Of a stretch of DNA of 35,975 bases, positions 17,126 to 26,380 are shown piece by piece (position 1 is the first letter of the stretch; every line of letters starts with the position of its first letter). The DNA is taken from positions 1 to 35,975 of the forward strand of contig REAW01000030.1 of NCBI GenBank assembly GCA_004293725.1, read 5' to 3'. Under the pieces are notes generated by a model, which was not told the origin of the DNA, ran no database searches, and saw only the letters and a program-made list of their open reading frames with translations. The DNA is from Curvibacter sp. (GTDB taxonomy: Bacteria > Pseudomonadota > Gammaproteobacteria > Burkholderiales > Burkholderiaceae_C). Both the position numbers and the translations under genes were made by a program.

Positions 17126-18964
17126 ATGCTTGCCAGTTTCCCAACCCGCCTGGATTCCCCGCTTGCGCCCGAGATCGCCCGGGCGATGATGGATGGCTTC
17201 AATCGCCACTACCAACTGTTCCGCACCGAGAGTGCGCGCGCCAAGCACCGCTTTGAGGTGGCCGACTGGCATGGCCAGCAGCGGGCCCAGCGCGAGCGCA
17301 TCGAGTTTTACGACCTGCGCGTGAAGGAGTGTTCCAAGCGGCTGGAGCGTGAGTTCAAGGCTGGCGAGCAAAGCATGGACGTGTGGCAGCAGATCAAGCT
17401 GCACTACATCGGGCTGCTGGTGGATCACCACCAGCCAGAGCTGGCCGAGACCTTTTTCAATTCGGTCACCACCAAAATACTGCACCGCAGCTACTTCCAC
17501 AACAATTTCATTTTTGTGCGCCCGGCCGTGAGCACCGAGTACATCGAAAACCTGTTGTCCTCCGGTCGCCCCAGTCACCGTCCAACCTACCAAAGCTACT
17601 ACCCTTCACAAAACGAGGTGCAAGCCAAGCTGGTGCAGATGGTGCAGGACTTTGACCTGCGCGTTCCCTTTGAAAACCTGGAACGCGACGCCCTGCGGGT
17701 GGCCGAAGTCATGCATACCCAGTTGGGCGACGTGAAACTGCGCGCCAACTTTCAGGTCCAGGTGCTGTCCAACCTGTTTTTCCGCAACAAGGGCTGCTAC
17801 ATCGTTGGCAAATTGATCAACGGGTACACCGAAGCGGGCTTTGCGTTGCCGGTGCTCCACAACGCAGACGGCAAGTTGCGCATTGATGCCGCGCTGTTTG
17901 GCGAAGACGACCTGCTGCGCCTGTTCAGCTTTGCGCGGGCTTACTTCATGGTCGACATGGAAATTCCCAGCGCCTATGTGCAGTTTTTGCGCAGCATGAT
18001 GCCGCGCAAGCCACGCAACGAGCTGTACAACGCGCTGGGGCTGGCCAAGCAGGGCAAGACCCTGTTTTACCGCGATTTTCTGCACCACCTGCAGCACAGC
18101 TCCGACAAGTTCCGCATCGCGGCCGGCATCAAGGGTATGGTGATGCTGGTGTTCGATTTGCCCAGCTACCCGTATGTGTTCAAGGTCATCAAAGACTACT
18201 TTCCGCACCAGAAAGAAACCACCCGCGAGCAGGTCAAGGCCAAGTACCAACTGGTCAAACAACACGACCGGGTGGGCCGCATGGCCGATACGCTGGACTA
18301 TGGGGATGTCGCCTTTCCGCATGAGCGCTTCAGCGACGCGCTGATTGCCGAGCTGCAGGAGTTTGCCCCCAGCCAGTTGGAGATTAGCGACCGCGATGGC
18401 GATGGCCGCACCGAGGTCATCTTGAAGCATGTGTACATCGAGCGCCGCATGATTCCGCTCAACCTGTATTTGCAAGAAGCTTTTGACGCAGGTGGCGCAG
18501 ACCCTGCCGACACCCGACCTTCGGCGTTGCGGGCACGCGCGCAGATTGAGCGTGCGGTGATCGACTACGGCTACGCCATCAAGGATATGGTGGCGGCCAA
18601 CATCTTTCCGGGCGACATGCTGTGGAAGAACTTTGGCATCACGCGCAACAGCAAGGTCGTGTTTTACGACTATGACGAGATCGAATACCTGACCGACTGC
18701 CACTTCCGCAAGGTACCCGAGCCGCGCAACGAGGAAGAGGAAATGTCGGGCGAGATCTGGTACCGCGTTGGCCCGCACGATGTGTTCCCGGAAACCTTTG
18801 CGCCATTTCTACTGGGCAACCCGCTCGTGCGCGACATTTTCATGCGCTACCACGCCAACCTGCTGGACCCCAGCTTCTGGCAGGCCCAGAAAGAGCGCAT
18901 TGCGGCGGGGTATGTGCACGATGTGTTTCCGTATGAGAAAGAGAAACGGTTCGCCCGAAATTGA
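17126..18964 (+). CDS. aceK: Isocitrate dehydrogenase kinase/phosphatase
   Basis: A 612-residue bifunctional enzyme that phosphorylates and dephosphorylates isocitrate dehydrogenase, steering isocitrate into the glyoxylate bypass during growth on acetate or fatty acids. The C-terminal kinase-like half shows the ATP-binding stretch [20 protein letters not shown] and the catalytic/metal segment [20 protein letters not shown]. Family marks include [16 protein letters not shown] and [13 protein letters not shown]. coli AceK is 578 residues; the difference is in the N-terminus and loops. No aceA or aceB is adjacent. It converges with the permease gene at 18996. Confidence 0.95.
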   Translation: MLASFPTRLDSPLAPEIARAMMDGFNRHYQLFRTESARAKHRFEVADWHGQQRAQRERIEFYDLRVKECSKRLEREFKAGEQSMDVWQQIKLHYIGLLVDHHQPELAETFFNSVTTKILHRSYFHNNFIFVRPAVSTEYIENLLSSGRPSHRPTYQSYYPSQNEVQAKLVQMVQDFDLRVPFENLERDALRVAEVMHTQLGDVKLRANFQVQVLSNLFFRNKGCYIVGKLINGYTEAGFALPVLHNADGKLRIDAALFGEDDLLRLFSFARAYFMVDMEIPSAYVQFLRSMMPRKPRNELYNALGLAKQGKTLFYRDFLHHLQHSSDKFRIAAGIKGMVMLVFDLPSYPYVFKVIKDYFPHQKETTREQVKAKYQLVKQHDRVGRMADTLDYGDVAFPHERFSDALIAELQEFAPSQLEISDRDGDGRTEVILKHVYIERRMIPLNLYLQEAFDAGGADPADTRPSALRARAQIERAVIDYGYAIKDMVAANIFPGDMLWKNFGITRNSKVVFYDYDEIEYLTDCHFRKVPEPRNEEEEMSGEIWYRVGPHDVFPETFAPFLLGNPLVRDIFMRYHANLLDPSFWQAQKERIAAGYVHDVFPYEKEKRFARN

Positions 18965-18995
18965 GTGATTCAGCCCCCCCCCATGGGGTGACCTT

Positions 18996-20144
18996 TCAGT
19001 TGGCCCTGCGCAACCAGGCGCGGCCGATAGCCCATTCGAGTACCGCGGCGCTGGCCATCATGGCGGTTCCCACCAGCAGCACCTGGGTCGGCGGCCACTC
19101 CCGGATCAACAACCAGAACAGGCCCAGCGCCAACAGGCGGAAAATGCCAAGCACGACCTCCCGTACCACTATCCGGTCGGCTAGTGCACCCTGCAGATCC
19201 ATGACACGTTGATTGAGCACCTGCTCGCTGGCCGACCAAAACGGCTGCACGCAAGCGATCAAAAGCAGGTGCAGTACATACAGCCCGGGATGCAACACGC
19301 TGGCACCCAGCAGCAAATGGCCACTTGCCATTCCGATGCAGGCCAGGCCCATCCAGCGCACACGGTTGCCGTTGTGGCGTTTGCGCCGCAGGGCGAACAA
19401 TGCAGCCGCCCCCACCACCGTGGCCATCACCGACACCCAGCCGTAATGGCTCACCTGCCCGAGTGCCTGTGATGCGCCACCGGCGCCCAGCACCATGCCA
19501 ATACCCAGCATGCCGGACTCCAGAAAGTACAGCGGCAAGCAGGCTTTGAAGCCAGACTGCTGCACCACCGACAGTGGCCGCTGCATTTGCATGACCGGTG
19601 TGGTGGGCAAGCTGCGCGCGGCCCACACACTGGCCACAGCGGCCAGCACCGCGTAGCTGCCATACACCGCCATGGGGGATTCATCGCTCAGGCTCAGCAG
19701 GGCGGCCACCACGGCTGTGGCCAGCAGGCTGGCAACCACCGTAACCACCGTGACGTGGGCTGCGTAGCCATCGCGCTCGGCGTCTTTCAGCACGCTGAGC
19801 TCCAGCCAGTGGCGCGCGGCCCAGCTCCAGCCCAGAAAACCACCCGTGGACAGCGCCAACAGCATCGGATGGCCATCGGCCCACCACAGCGCAACCGCTG
19901 GGACCGCAAAGCTCAGCCGTACCAGCCGCTTCCCGCGCAGCCGCAGCGCACGACCCAGTACAAAAGGGCTCAGGATAGACAGCATGGCGATGCCCAACAT
20001 CCACGCCGTGTATTGCACCGAGGCGGCCACGCCTCCATCCGCATATACCAACAAAGCGCCAAACCCTGCCAGTGTGGAAAACGCGCCCTGAAAGGCCACA
20101 AAGGGCAACAACTGATGTTCTAAGGGGGGTGCGATGGAGGGCAT
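18996..20144 (-). CDS. MFS-like membrane transporter
   Basis: A 382-residue, very hydrophobic protein with roughly 10-12 membrane helices, for example AVYGSYAVLAAVASVWAA and VLHPGLYVLHLLLIACVQPF. The loop RALRLRGKRLVRL after the second or third helix is reminiscent of the positively charged A-loop of major facilitator proteins. No substrate motif is recognisable. It is monocistronic, convergent with aceK across 31 bp and divergent from the large secreted protein gene. The class is moderately sure; the function is unknown. Confidence 0.6.
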   Translation of the reverse strand: MPSIAPPLEHQLLPFVAFQGAFSTLAGFGALLVYADGGVAASVQYTAWMLGIAMLSILSPFVLGRALRLRGKRLVRLSFAVPAVALWWADGHPMLLALSTGGFLGWSWAARHWLELSVLKDAERDGYAAHVTVVTVVASLLATAVVAALLSLSDESPMAVYGSYAVLAAVASVWAARSLPTTPVMQMQRPLSVVQQSGFKACLPLYFLESGMLGIGMVLGAGGASQALGQVSHYGWVSVMATVVGAAALFALRRKRHNGNRVRWMGLACIGMASGHLLLGASVLHPGLYVLHLLLIACVQPFWSASEQVLNQRVMDLQGALADRIVVREVVLGIFRLLALGLFWLLIREWPPTQVLLVGTAMMASAAVLEWAIGRAWLRRAN

Positions 20145-20359
20145 GGCAGGTGGGGGACGGCAGGCTTCGAATGTAAGCCCTACAACTTCAGGTCTTGCGG
20201 CAGAAAGTACTCATCGGCCCTCATCAATCAACTTCATGTGGGAACGGGGAGTATGGGATAAATCATTACCCGGCGCCATGATGACTTCTGTGTCCAGAAT
20301 GCATTTTCTGGGCATACTCTACCGAAGCGACAGTACTCAAAAAGCGTATCAGAAAGACT

Positions 20360-23300
20360 ATGCAACGCACCCCCTTCTTCTTGCTTCCCTGCCAAGTGCA
20401 TGCCTTGCTGGTCAAGGGCCTGGGGCTGCTGATCAAGATACAAGCCGGGATCATGGCGTGTTGGCGCGGCGCTCCTTTCCCAGCGCAGAGTCTGTGGGTA
20501 CCCTTCGCCGTTGTTTTCTGTCTTGGTTCGAATGCCGTGGCACAAACCACCTTCTCTAGCAACTACACGTATGCATTCACCAATGTCGTGCCGGTGTTTG
20601 AAGCACCCGCGGTCAGTGCCGGGTATATCGACAGAACCAGTGCAAGCGCCTATCCACCCGCCAATGCGCCAGCCTATGACCCGGCAAACCCCGACCGTCT
20701 TTCTTGGAAGCGCGTATGCGGGGATACCAACATCAACGGCGACGACGACTCATCGGGCCCTATTCCTTTTCCAGCCGGGTTCCAGTTCACATTCGGCAAC
20801 CCTGCAGTGGCCTACAGTGCGTTCAGGGTTGGCGCCAATGGCTCCATTCAATTTAGCAATGTGGACCAAGCGTACGCGCCCATTTTCACGCCATCCCCCT
20901 TGCCCTTCCTGAGCAATGGGGGGGCGACCGGTTGCAACAGCGCGGGCGGCCCTACCAATGTCCTGTATGCCTATTGGCGCGATTTGACGATCACCCCATT
21001 CCCCTCCAATCCTGCAAGCGGTCCCATACGGTTTGAACTCAGGGGAACCGCACCCAACCGCCGCTTTATTGTTACGTGGGATAACGTTCGCCAGTACGGG
21101 GCTGCGGCTACCAACTTTACGTTCCAGATCGCCTTGTTTGAAAGTCCGGCTGGCATCAATGGCGATTTTGAATACCGCTACTTGGGCGGTGTCACCAACG
21201 GCCTGGGGGCCACTATTGGCGTGCAGGTCAATGGCACCGACTGGTTCAGCTACAACCCCAGCACCAACAACACTGCAGCCAACGCGCCCATAGATATCGC
21301 AACCGGAACCACGGTGCGCTGGTCCGCCATTTCCAAGCCATCCGAACTACTCGCCACCTACCGGTTTCAAGAAGCTTCCTACAACGGGACGGCCGGCGAA
21401 GTCTCGGATAGTTCCGGCTTGGGCAACCATGCAGTGTCCGTCGGGGGAGTGAATACTGGTATTGCTACAGGTGCGGGGGCCGTTTGCTCGGCAAGCAACC
21501 GGGTCGCCCGCTTTCCCAATGGGCTTGCTGCCACCGCACGGATTCAAACCAACCTTGCATTGAGTAACATCGGTTCCGTATCGTTTTTTTACCAGCGCAA
21601 TACAGCCTGGAATGACGGTGTAGCCGCCATGTTGTTCAGTGCATCGGCCGCAGGGGCGCCATTTAACTTGATCAAGACAGGGGCCGGCGCATTGCAACTC
21701 AGTGCAAGCCCGAATGCCACTTCGACCGCCATTACCTTGACAACGGCCAACCAAACCTTCGCGGCCAATACCCGCCAGCACATCGGGATTTCATGGGTTT
21801 TTCTGCCCGGCTTGAACCAAACCTACGTGCAGGTATTCCTCAATGGGACTTTGATCAACAACAGTCGTTTCACCTATAACGTTGCACCCTACCCCAACCC
21901 CATCACCAATTGGTTCAACTCCACGCGGACCATTGCCATTGGGGGTTCCTCAACAGCCGTAGGGGGAGTGTCCGGACCCAATGGCGACATTGATGACTTC
22001 CGGGTTTATTCGCAACAAATCAACACCTTCATTAGCAACGCAGATCTCAGCTGCGTCCCATTGGTCAACTATGTTCAGCTTTCGGCCAGCCCGTCGAGCG
22101 TTGGGGCCTGCCAGCCGACCACCATCACTGTTCGTGCGTGTGCGAATGCGGCATGCACTGCCACCTACAACAGCGGCCTTACCGGCACATTGTCAGCCAC
22201 ACCCTCCAGCGGAGTGGTTTGGGGCAGTGGGTCAGGGGCCTTTGTGACCGGTGGTAACGGCACGGCAACCAACACACTCACCATCAATACACTTGGGGCC
22301 AATACGACGATCGGCCTCTCGGGCGGAATCAACCCGCTCCCTGCCAATGCCGCGCCTGTTTGCACCTTTGGCAACAATGCGCCCAGTAACAACAATTGTG
22401 TGATCGCCGTTTCATCCAGCTCCAATTCGTGTGTAGCGGATTTCAACTGCATTCGCACCGGATCAGACTCCGCCACGGGTACGCTCTTCACCAAAGTGGC
22501 GGGTTCTGCATTTTCTTTTGATGTGGTGGCACGCAGGCAAGACGGTACGGTGCTAACGACCTATGCCTCTGACACCAACAAGACGGTAAGCGTAGAACTG
22601 GTCGACGGAAGCGGTGCAACAGCTTGTGTTTCCCGCACTGCGCTCACCCCTGCAGTTACCCAAAATCTCACCTTCACCACAGCGAATCAGGCGACCGAGC
22701 AAGGGCGGAAAAGCATTACTTTCACGCTGCCCAACGCCTACAACAACCTGCGGTGCCGCGTTACAGACAGCAGCGTTACACCCAATCTCCGTGGTTGTTC
22801 CACTGACAATTTTGCAGTCCGCCCACCCCTTGCAACCCTCAACACAGCGCCGTCCATGGCAGCCCCACCTGGGGCCAGCACTGCCAACCCCATCAAGGCA
22901 GGGGCAAGCTTCAACGTGTCCGCAAATACCGCTTCGGGCACGAATTACGCCCCTGCGTTGACGCTGAACACCAGCGGGCTCAGTGCACAACTGACCTCCA
23001 ATGTGCTCACCCAACAAAATGGAGGTACGGTCGGTGCCCTCGCACCGTCGTCATTGACGATCAATGCAGCGGCCATTGCAGGCAGTTACTCCGAGGTCGG
23101 TTACCTCTACCTGGCGGCTGGTGCGTACTACGACGCTGCCAGTCCCGCCTTTACCGCCATCGATAGCGCCGGTAATGACTGCGCAAGCGGCTTCTTCGAT
23201 ATACCCGATGCCAACGGAAGAGTGGGATGTGGAGTCGGAAGCGGGGCCGCAGCGTTTGGCCGTTTTATTCCTGATCGGTTTGTCACGTCCGTGGTCGCGG

Positions 23301-24127
23301 CCACTTCACCCACGCGGCCCTTGGCTTGCCCCGTAGGCGCAACGTGCCCCACCAATGCAAGCGGCGCCAGTGGTCTGGTGTATGCAAACCAACCTTTTGC
23401 GCTGCGGGTTACAGCCCAGAACGCCGCTGGTAATTCCACGACCAACTATCAGAACAGCTTTGCCAAGGCGACCACCCTTACCGCCTGGAATGCAAGGGGA
23501 GCGACGGGTGCCGCGAACGAAAATCCTGGCGCCGGCGCACTTGCGAATGCTTCGATCGCGAACACTGCGTTTGCCAATGGTGTGGCCACGCTGAACGATC
23601 CAAGCTATGGCACCACCTTGCCAACCCTGTTGAACGCCACCAATGTATTCGTGCGCGCCACCGAGAGCGGTGGGGATGGGGTCACCTCACTGCTCGGAGT
23701 CCCGGCGAACTCGGTAGAGGCCGGAGTCCGTGTTGCAAGTGCAAGAATCTTTGTGGCAAACGCCTATGGTTCTGAAAGATCACCGTTGCCTGTTCCGTTT
23801 ACGGTGCAATACCGCGAAGCAGGTTCCTGGCGTCGTAGCGCCACGGACAGCACAACGTCGTTCGATAGTGCGCTCGTGAGCAATGGTGGAAACCTGACGA
23901 GCACAGCCGTTGCAGGTGCTGCCAACTGTATTGCTGTTTCCAATCCTGCAAACCTCTCGGTAAGTGCAGGTACGCGTTCAGTCCTTTTGACGGCGAGCGG
24001 ACCCTGCAGTTCCAATATTTCACTCGCATCCATGCCCATTTACCTTCCCATTGCGCCTGCCAATGGGGGGCGGGTGACTTTTGGAATATTCAAATCCCCC
24101 TTGATCTACCTACGGGAAAACTATTGA
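20360..24127 (+). CDS. Large secreted MshQ-like protein (LamG-like plus DUF6701)
   Basis: A 1255-residue exported protein. The hydrophobic stretch LWVPFAVVFCLGSNAVAQ (about residues 45-62) is a signal peptide with an AVA-Q cleavage site. From ATG 20360 the leader is unusually long; ATG 20453 would give a normal one, but the codons before it have coding-like third positions. An N-terminal beta-rich region (about 65-320) is followed by a LamG/concanavalin-like domain (about 330-545; ATYRFQEASYN to GDIDDFRVYSQ). The remainder is DUF6701/MshQ type, with GRFIPDRF near residue 970 and the final TFGIFKSPLIYLRENY. Relatives usually sit in MSHA or type IV pilus clusters as a possible adhesin; no pilin gene is adjacent here. 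Scattered cysteines could form disulfides. Confidence 0.75.
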   Translation: MQRTPFFLLPCQVHALLVKGLGLLIKIQAGIMACWRGAPFPAQSLWVPFAVVFCLGSNAVAQTTFSSNYTYAFTNVVPVFEAPAVSAGYIDRTSASAYPPANAPAYDPANPDRLSWKRVCGDTNINGDDDSSGPIPFPAGFQFTFGNPAVAYSAFRVGANGSIQFSNVDQAYAPIFTPSPLPFLSNGGATGCNSAGGPTNVLYAYWRDLTITPFPSNPASGPIRFELRGTAPNRRFIVTWDNVRQYGAAATNFTFQIALFESPAGINGDFEYRYLGGVTNGLGATIGVQVNGTDWFSYNPSTNNTAANAPIDIATGTTVRWSAISKPSELLATYRFQEASYNGTAGEVSDSSGLGNHAVSVGGVNTGIATGAGAVCSASNRVARFPNGLAATARIQTNLALSNIGSVSFFYQRNTAWNDGVAAMLFSASAAGAPFNLIKTGAGALQLSASPNATSTAITLTTANQTFAANTRQHIGISWVFLPGLNQTYVQVFLNGTLINNSRFTYNVAPYPNPITNWFNSTRTIAIGGSSTAVGGVSGPNGDIDDFRVYSQQINTFISNADLSCVPLVNYVQLSASPSSVGACQPTTITVRACANAACTATYNSGLTGTLSATPSSGVVWGSGSGAFVTGGNGTATNTLTINTLGANTTIGLSGGINPLPANAAPVCTFGNNAPSNNNCVIAVSSSSNSCVADFNCIRTGSDSATGTLFTKVAGSAFSFDVVARRQDGTVLTTYASDTNKTVSVELVDGSGATACVSRTALTPAVTQNLTFTTANQATEQGRKSITFTLPNAYNNLRCRVTDSSVTPNLRGCSTDNFAVRPPLATLNTAPSMAAPPGASTANPIKAGASFNVSANTASGTNYAPALTLNTSGLSAQLTSNVLTQQNGGTVGALAPSSLTINAAAIAGSYSEVGYLYLAAGAYYDAASPAFTAIDSAGNDCASGFFDIPDANGRVGCGVGSGAAAFGRFIPDRFVTSVVAATSPTRPLACPVGATCPTNASGASGLVYANQPFALRVTAQNAAGNSTTNYQNSFAKATTLTAWNARGATGAANENPGAGALANASIANTAFANGVATLNDPSYGTTLPTLLNATNVFVRATESGGDGVTSLLGVPANSVEAGVRVASARIFVANAYGSERSPLPVPFTVQYREAGSWRRSATDSTTSFDSALVSNGGNLTSTAVAGAANCIAVSNPANLSVSAGTRSVLLTASGPCSSNISLASMPIYLPIAPANGGRVTFGIFKSPLIYLRENY

Positions 24128-24262
24128 TATTCCCGTCGGGGCTGGCCGGTAGGACGACCACCTGCGTTTTGCGCACGGCCAGCGTGTGGTGTGCCTTCGC
24201 TGCGCAGCACCACTTCTGTAGTTTGGGCCATTGGTGAGAGTGGATGTTTACTTTTCTGCCAC

Positions 24263-24288
24263 AATTGACGTTTACGTAAACGTCAATT
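24263..24288. promoter_or_regulatory. LiuR operator 2
   Basis: A perfect 26-bp palindrome containing the same 24 bases as the site at 12676-12699 (half-site ATTGACGTTTAC). It is 31 bp before the thiolase start. This places the thiolase and probably the downstream genes in the LiuR regulon. The TTGACG at 24265 could serve as -35, but no clear -10 is seen. Confidence 0.8.
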
Positions 24289-24319
24289 TCGTTCATCCAT
24301 TTGCACAACGAGGAAGACC

Positions 24320-25501
24320 ATGCCAGACAGCATCGTGATTGTTAGCGCCGCCCGCACTCCCATGGGTGGTTTTCGGGGCGATTTCTCCAGCCTTGCCGCC
24401 CATGACCTGGGCGGTGCCGCCATCCAAGCCGCAGTGGAGCGCGCCGGCATCAGCCCCGAACTGGTGACAGAAGTCATCTTCGGCAACTGCCTGATGGCGG
24501 GCCAGGGCCAAGCGCCTGCCCGCCAGGCGGCCTTCAAGGGCGGCCTGCCCAAAAGCGCAGGCGCGGTCACGCTTTCCAAGATGTGCGGCTCCGGCATGCG
24601 TGCGGCGATGTTCGCGCATGACATGCTGCTGGCCGGCAGCCACGACGTGCTGGTGGCCGGTGGCATGGAGAGCATGACCAACGCGCCCCATCTGCTGCTC
24701 AAAGGGCGCAGCGGCATCCGCATCGGCCACGACCGCGTCATGGACCACATGATGCTCGACGGGCTGGAAGACGCTTACGAGGCCGGCCGTTCCATGGGCA
24801 CCTTCGGTGAAGACTGCGCCGCCAAGTACAGCTTCACCAGAGAGCAACAAGACAACTTCGCCACAGCCAGCGTACAGCGTGCGCAAGCAGCTATCAAATC
24901 AGGAGCTTTTGAGGCGGAAATCACGCCCGTCACCGTCAAGACCCGTGCTGGCGATGTGCAGGTGAGCATGGATGAAGGCCCCGGCAAGATCAAGCTGGAC
25001 AAGATTCCTACGCTCAAGGCTGCCTTCAAGAAAGACGGCACCATCACCGCCGCCAGCAGCAGTTCCATCAACGACGGCGCTGCTGCCATGGTGTTGATGC
25101 GGGCAGGCACCGCCAACGATTTGGGTTGCAAGCCTCTGGCCAAGATCGTGGCCCACGCCACCCACGCGCAAGAGCCCAACTGGTTCGCCACCGCACCGGT
25201 AGGCGCCACGCAGAAAGTGCTGGCCAAGGCTGGTTGGAAGGTGGAAGACGTGGACCTGTGGGAGATCAACGAGGCCTTTGCCGTGGTGCCCATGGCACTG
25301 ATGGCCGAGCTGCACATTCCGCACGACAAGGTGAACGTGAACGGCGGCGCCTGCGCGCTGGGCCACCCGATTGGCGCGTCAGGTGCCCGCATCATGGTGA
25401 CCTTGATTCATGCATTGAAGGCGCGGGGGCTCACAAAGGGTGTGGCTACGCTGTGCATCGGTGGTGGTGAAGCGACTGCGGTGGCGCTGGAGTTGCTATA
25501 A
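24320..25501 (+). CDS. Acetyl-CoA acetyltransferase (thiolase)
   Basis: A 393-residue type II thiolase that cleaves acetoacetyl-CoA to two acetyl-CoA, or condenses them. Catalytic residues are readable: Cys89 in LSKMCGSGMRAAM, His349 in GGACALGHPIGASGAR and Cys379 in VATLCIGGGEATA. ATG 24320 is preceded by AGGAAG. The LiuR-type operator just upstream suggests a role at the end of leucine breakdown, where HMG-CoA lyase yields acetoacetate. The segment RAQAAIKSGAFEAEI is encoded partly by DNA resembling the dispersed repeat. Confidence 0.93.
   Translation: MPDSIVIVSAARTPMGGFRGDFSSLAAHDLGGAAIQAAVERAGISPELVTEVIFGNCLMAGQGQAPARQAAFKGGLPKSAGAVTLSKMCGSGMRAAMFAHDMLLAGSHDVLVAGGMESMTNAPHLLLKGRSGIRIGHDRVMDHMMLDGLEDAYEAGRSMGTFGEDCAAKYSFTREQQDNFATASVQRAQAAIKSGAFEAEITPVTVKTRAGDVQVSMDEGPGKIKLDKIPTLKAAFKKDGTITAASSSSINDGAAAMVLMRAGTANDLGCKPLAKIVAHATHAQEPNWFATAPVGATQKVLAKAGWKVEDVDLWEINEAFAVVPMALMAELHIPHDKVNVNGGACALGHPIGASGARIMVTLIHALKARGLTKGVATLCIGGGEATAVALELL
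24881..24910 (-). repeat. Dispersed short repeat, copy D (half copy, inside thiolase gene)
   Basis: On the minus strand it reads AAAAGCTCCTGATTTGATAG then CTGCTTGCGC, identical in the core to copy A except for one base. The encoded residues (AQAAIKSGAF) fit thiolase sequence well, so it may be a short insertion, a conversion tract or partly chance. Confidence 0.4.
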
Positions 25502-25502
25502 G

Positions 25503-25550
25503 TTCGGGAGCTGTTTGCGCTTATTTTGCAAGGACTAGAGTGCTAAATGA
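25503..25550 (+). repeat. Dispersed short repeat, copy E (after thiolase gene)
   Basis: This runs GGGAGCTGTTTGCGCTTATT, then TTGCAAGGACTAGAG and TGCTAAATGA, in the same orientation and order as copy A. It starts right after the thiolase stop and ends directly before the long hairpin at 25553. Confidence 0.55.
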
Positions 25551-25552
25551 CG

Positions 25553-25631
25553 ATGCTGGAGTGCGGAGTGTCGGGGGCCGATTTCTGCGCATTTGGCAGT
25601 ATGAGGCCCCCGGCACTCTGCATTCCTGCAT
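25553..25631 (+). repeat. 79-nt near-perfect hairpin between thiolase and SDR genes
   Basis: Positions 25553-25579 pair with 25605-25631: 26 of 27 positions pair, with one T-T mismatch and three G-U pairs when read as plus-strand RNA. The 25-nt loop contains a smaller CTGC/GCAG stem. Read as minus-strand RNA, the three wobbles would become A-C mismatches, which favours plus-strand RNA function. There is no U-tract, so it is not a classic terminator. It could protect the thiolase mRNA end, separate expression of the two genes, or be a remnant of a small mobile element. Confidence 0.6.
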
Positions 25632-25661
25632 AGCGAGTACCAATAACCCAAGGAAAGAGAC

Positions 25662-26345
25662 ATGAACGTACTAGTCATTGGCGCATCGCGCGGCATCGGT
25701 TTGGAAGTGGTGCGCCAGCACCTGGAGGCGGGCCACCGTGTCATCGGCACCGCACGTGACGACGCAGGCCTCCAGCGTCTGCGCGACCTGGGCGCTCAGC
25801 CCTTGAAGTTGGATGTGACGGACCCCGCCAGCGTGAGCGGATTGAGCTGGCAGCTCGACGGCGAGAAGCTGGACCTGGCCTATTACGTGGCGGGTGTGTT
25901 CAGCACCGAAGATGCCAAGTCGCCACCCACCCAACAGGCCTTTGATTCCATGATGCATGCCAACGTGCTGGGTGCCATGCAGGCACTGCCGCAGGTGGCG
26001 CCCTGGGTGGAAGAGGCGCAGGGCCAGTTCGTGTTTCTGACCAGCGACTTTGCGCAAATTGGTGGTGTTGAAAGTAGCCGTGGCTGGGTGTACCACGTGA
26101 GCAAGGCCGCACTCAACATGGCGGTGGTGGCTGCACAACCCGACTACCCCCAAGCGCAGTTCCTGCTCATCCACCCGGGCTGGGTGCGTACCGAGATGGG
26201 TACACCCGACGCGCCCTTGCTGCCCGAGGAGAGCGTGGCCGCCATTCGCGCCACCGTGGCCGCGCGCAAGACGGGCAAGGCTCCCTTTGCCTGCAGCGAC
26301 GTACCTTATCTGCGCTGGGACGGATCACCCTTTTCCAGTTGGTAA
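25662..26345 (+). CDS. Short-chain dehydrogenase/reductase
   Basis: A 227-residue SDR with the nucleotide-binding GASRGIG at the N-terminus, catalytic Ser128 (FLTSDFAQ), Tyr144 and Lys148 (YHVSKAALN), and a PGWVRTEMG loop. The acidic or basic residue after strand 2 is Arg in GTARDD, which suggests NADP(H). ATG 25662 has an AAGGAAAGAG site. It follows the thiolase by 160 bp that hold a repeat and a long hairpin, and precedes an acyl-CoA dehydrogenase by 35 bp. The substrate is unknown; the setting suggests acyl-CoA-related metabolism. Confidence 0.88.
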   Translation: MNVLVIGASRGIGLEVVRQHLEAGHRVIGTARDDAGLQRLRDLGAQPLKLDVTDPASVSGLSWQLDGEKLDLAYYVAGVFSTEDAKSPPTQQAFDSMMHANVLGAMQALPQVAPWVEEAQGQFVFLTSDFAQIGGVESSRGWVYHVSKAALNMAVVAAQPDYPQAQFLLIHPGWVRTEMGTPDAPLLPEESVAAIRATVAARKTGKAPFACSDVPYLRWDGSPFSSW

Positions 26346-26380
26346 GCCCCCAAGAACAACGACAACGAGAGACACCACCC

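Noticed and set aside
17606..18778. Minus-strand frame of 390 codons opposite aceK
   Set aside because: AceK is unmistakable on the plus strand; the opposite frame has no family features.
18974..18982. Run of nine C residues between aceK and the permease gene
   Set aside because: It is in the gap of two converging genes, so length change would not switch a frame or a promoter; a phase-variation role is unlikely.
24121..24231. 36-residue minus-strand open frame (MAQTTEVVLRSEG...) in the gap after the MshQ-like gene
   Set aside because: No ribosome site, no recognised family, and too short to separate from chance; the palindromic composition nearby may be a weak terminator region instead.
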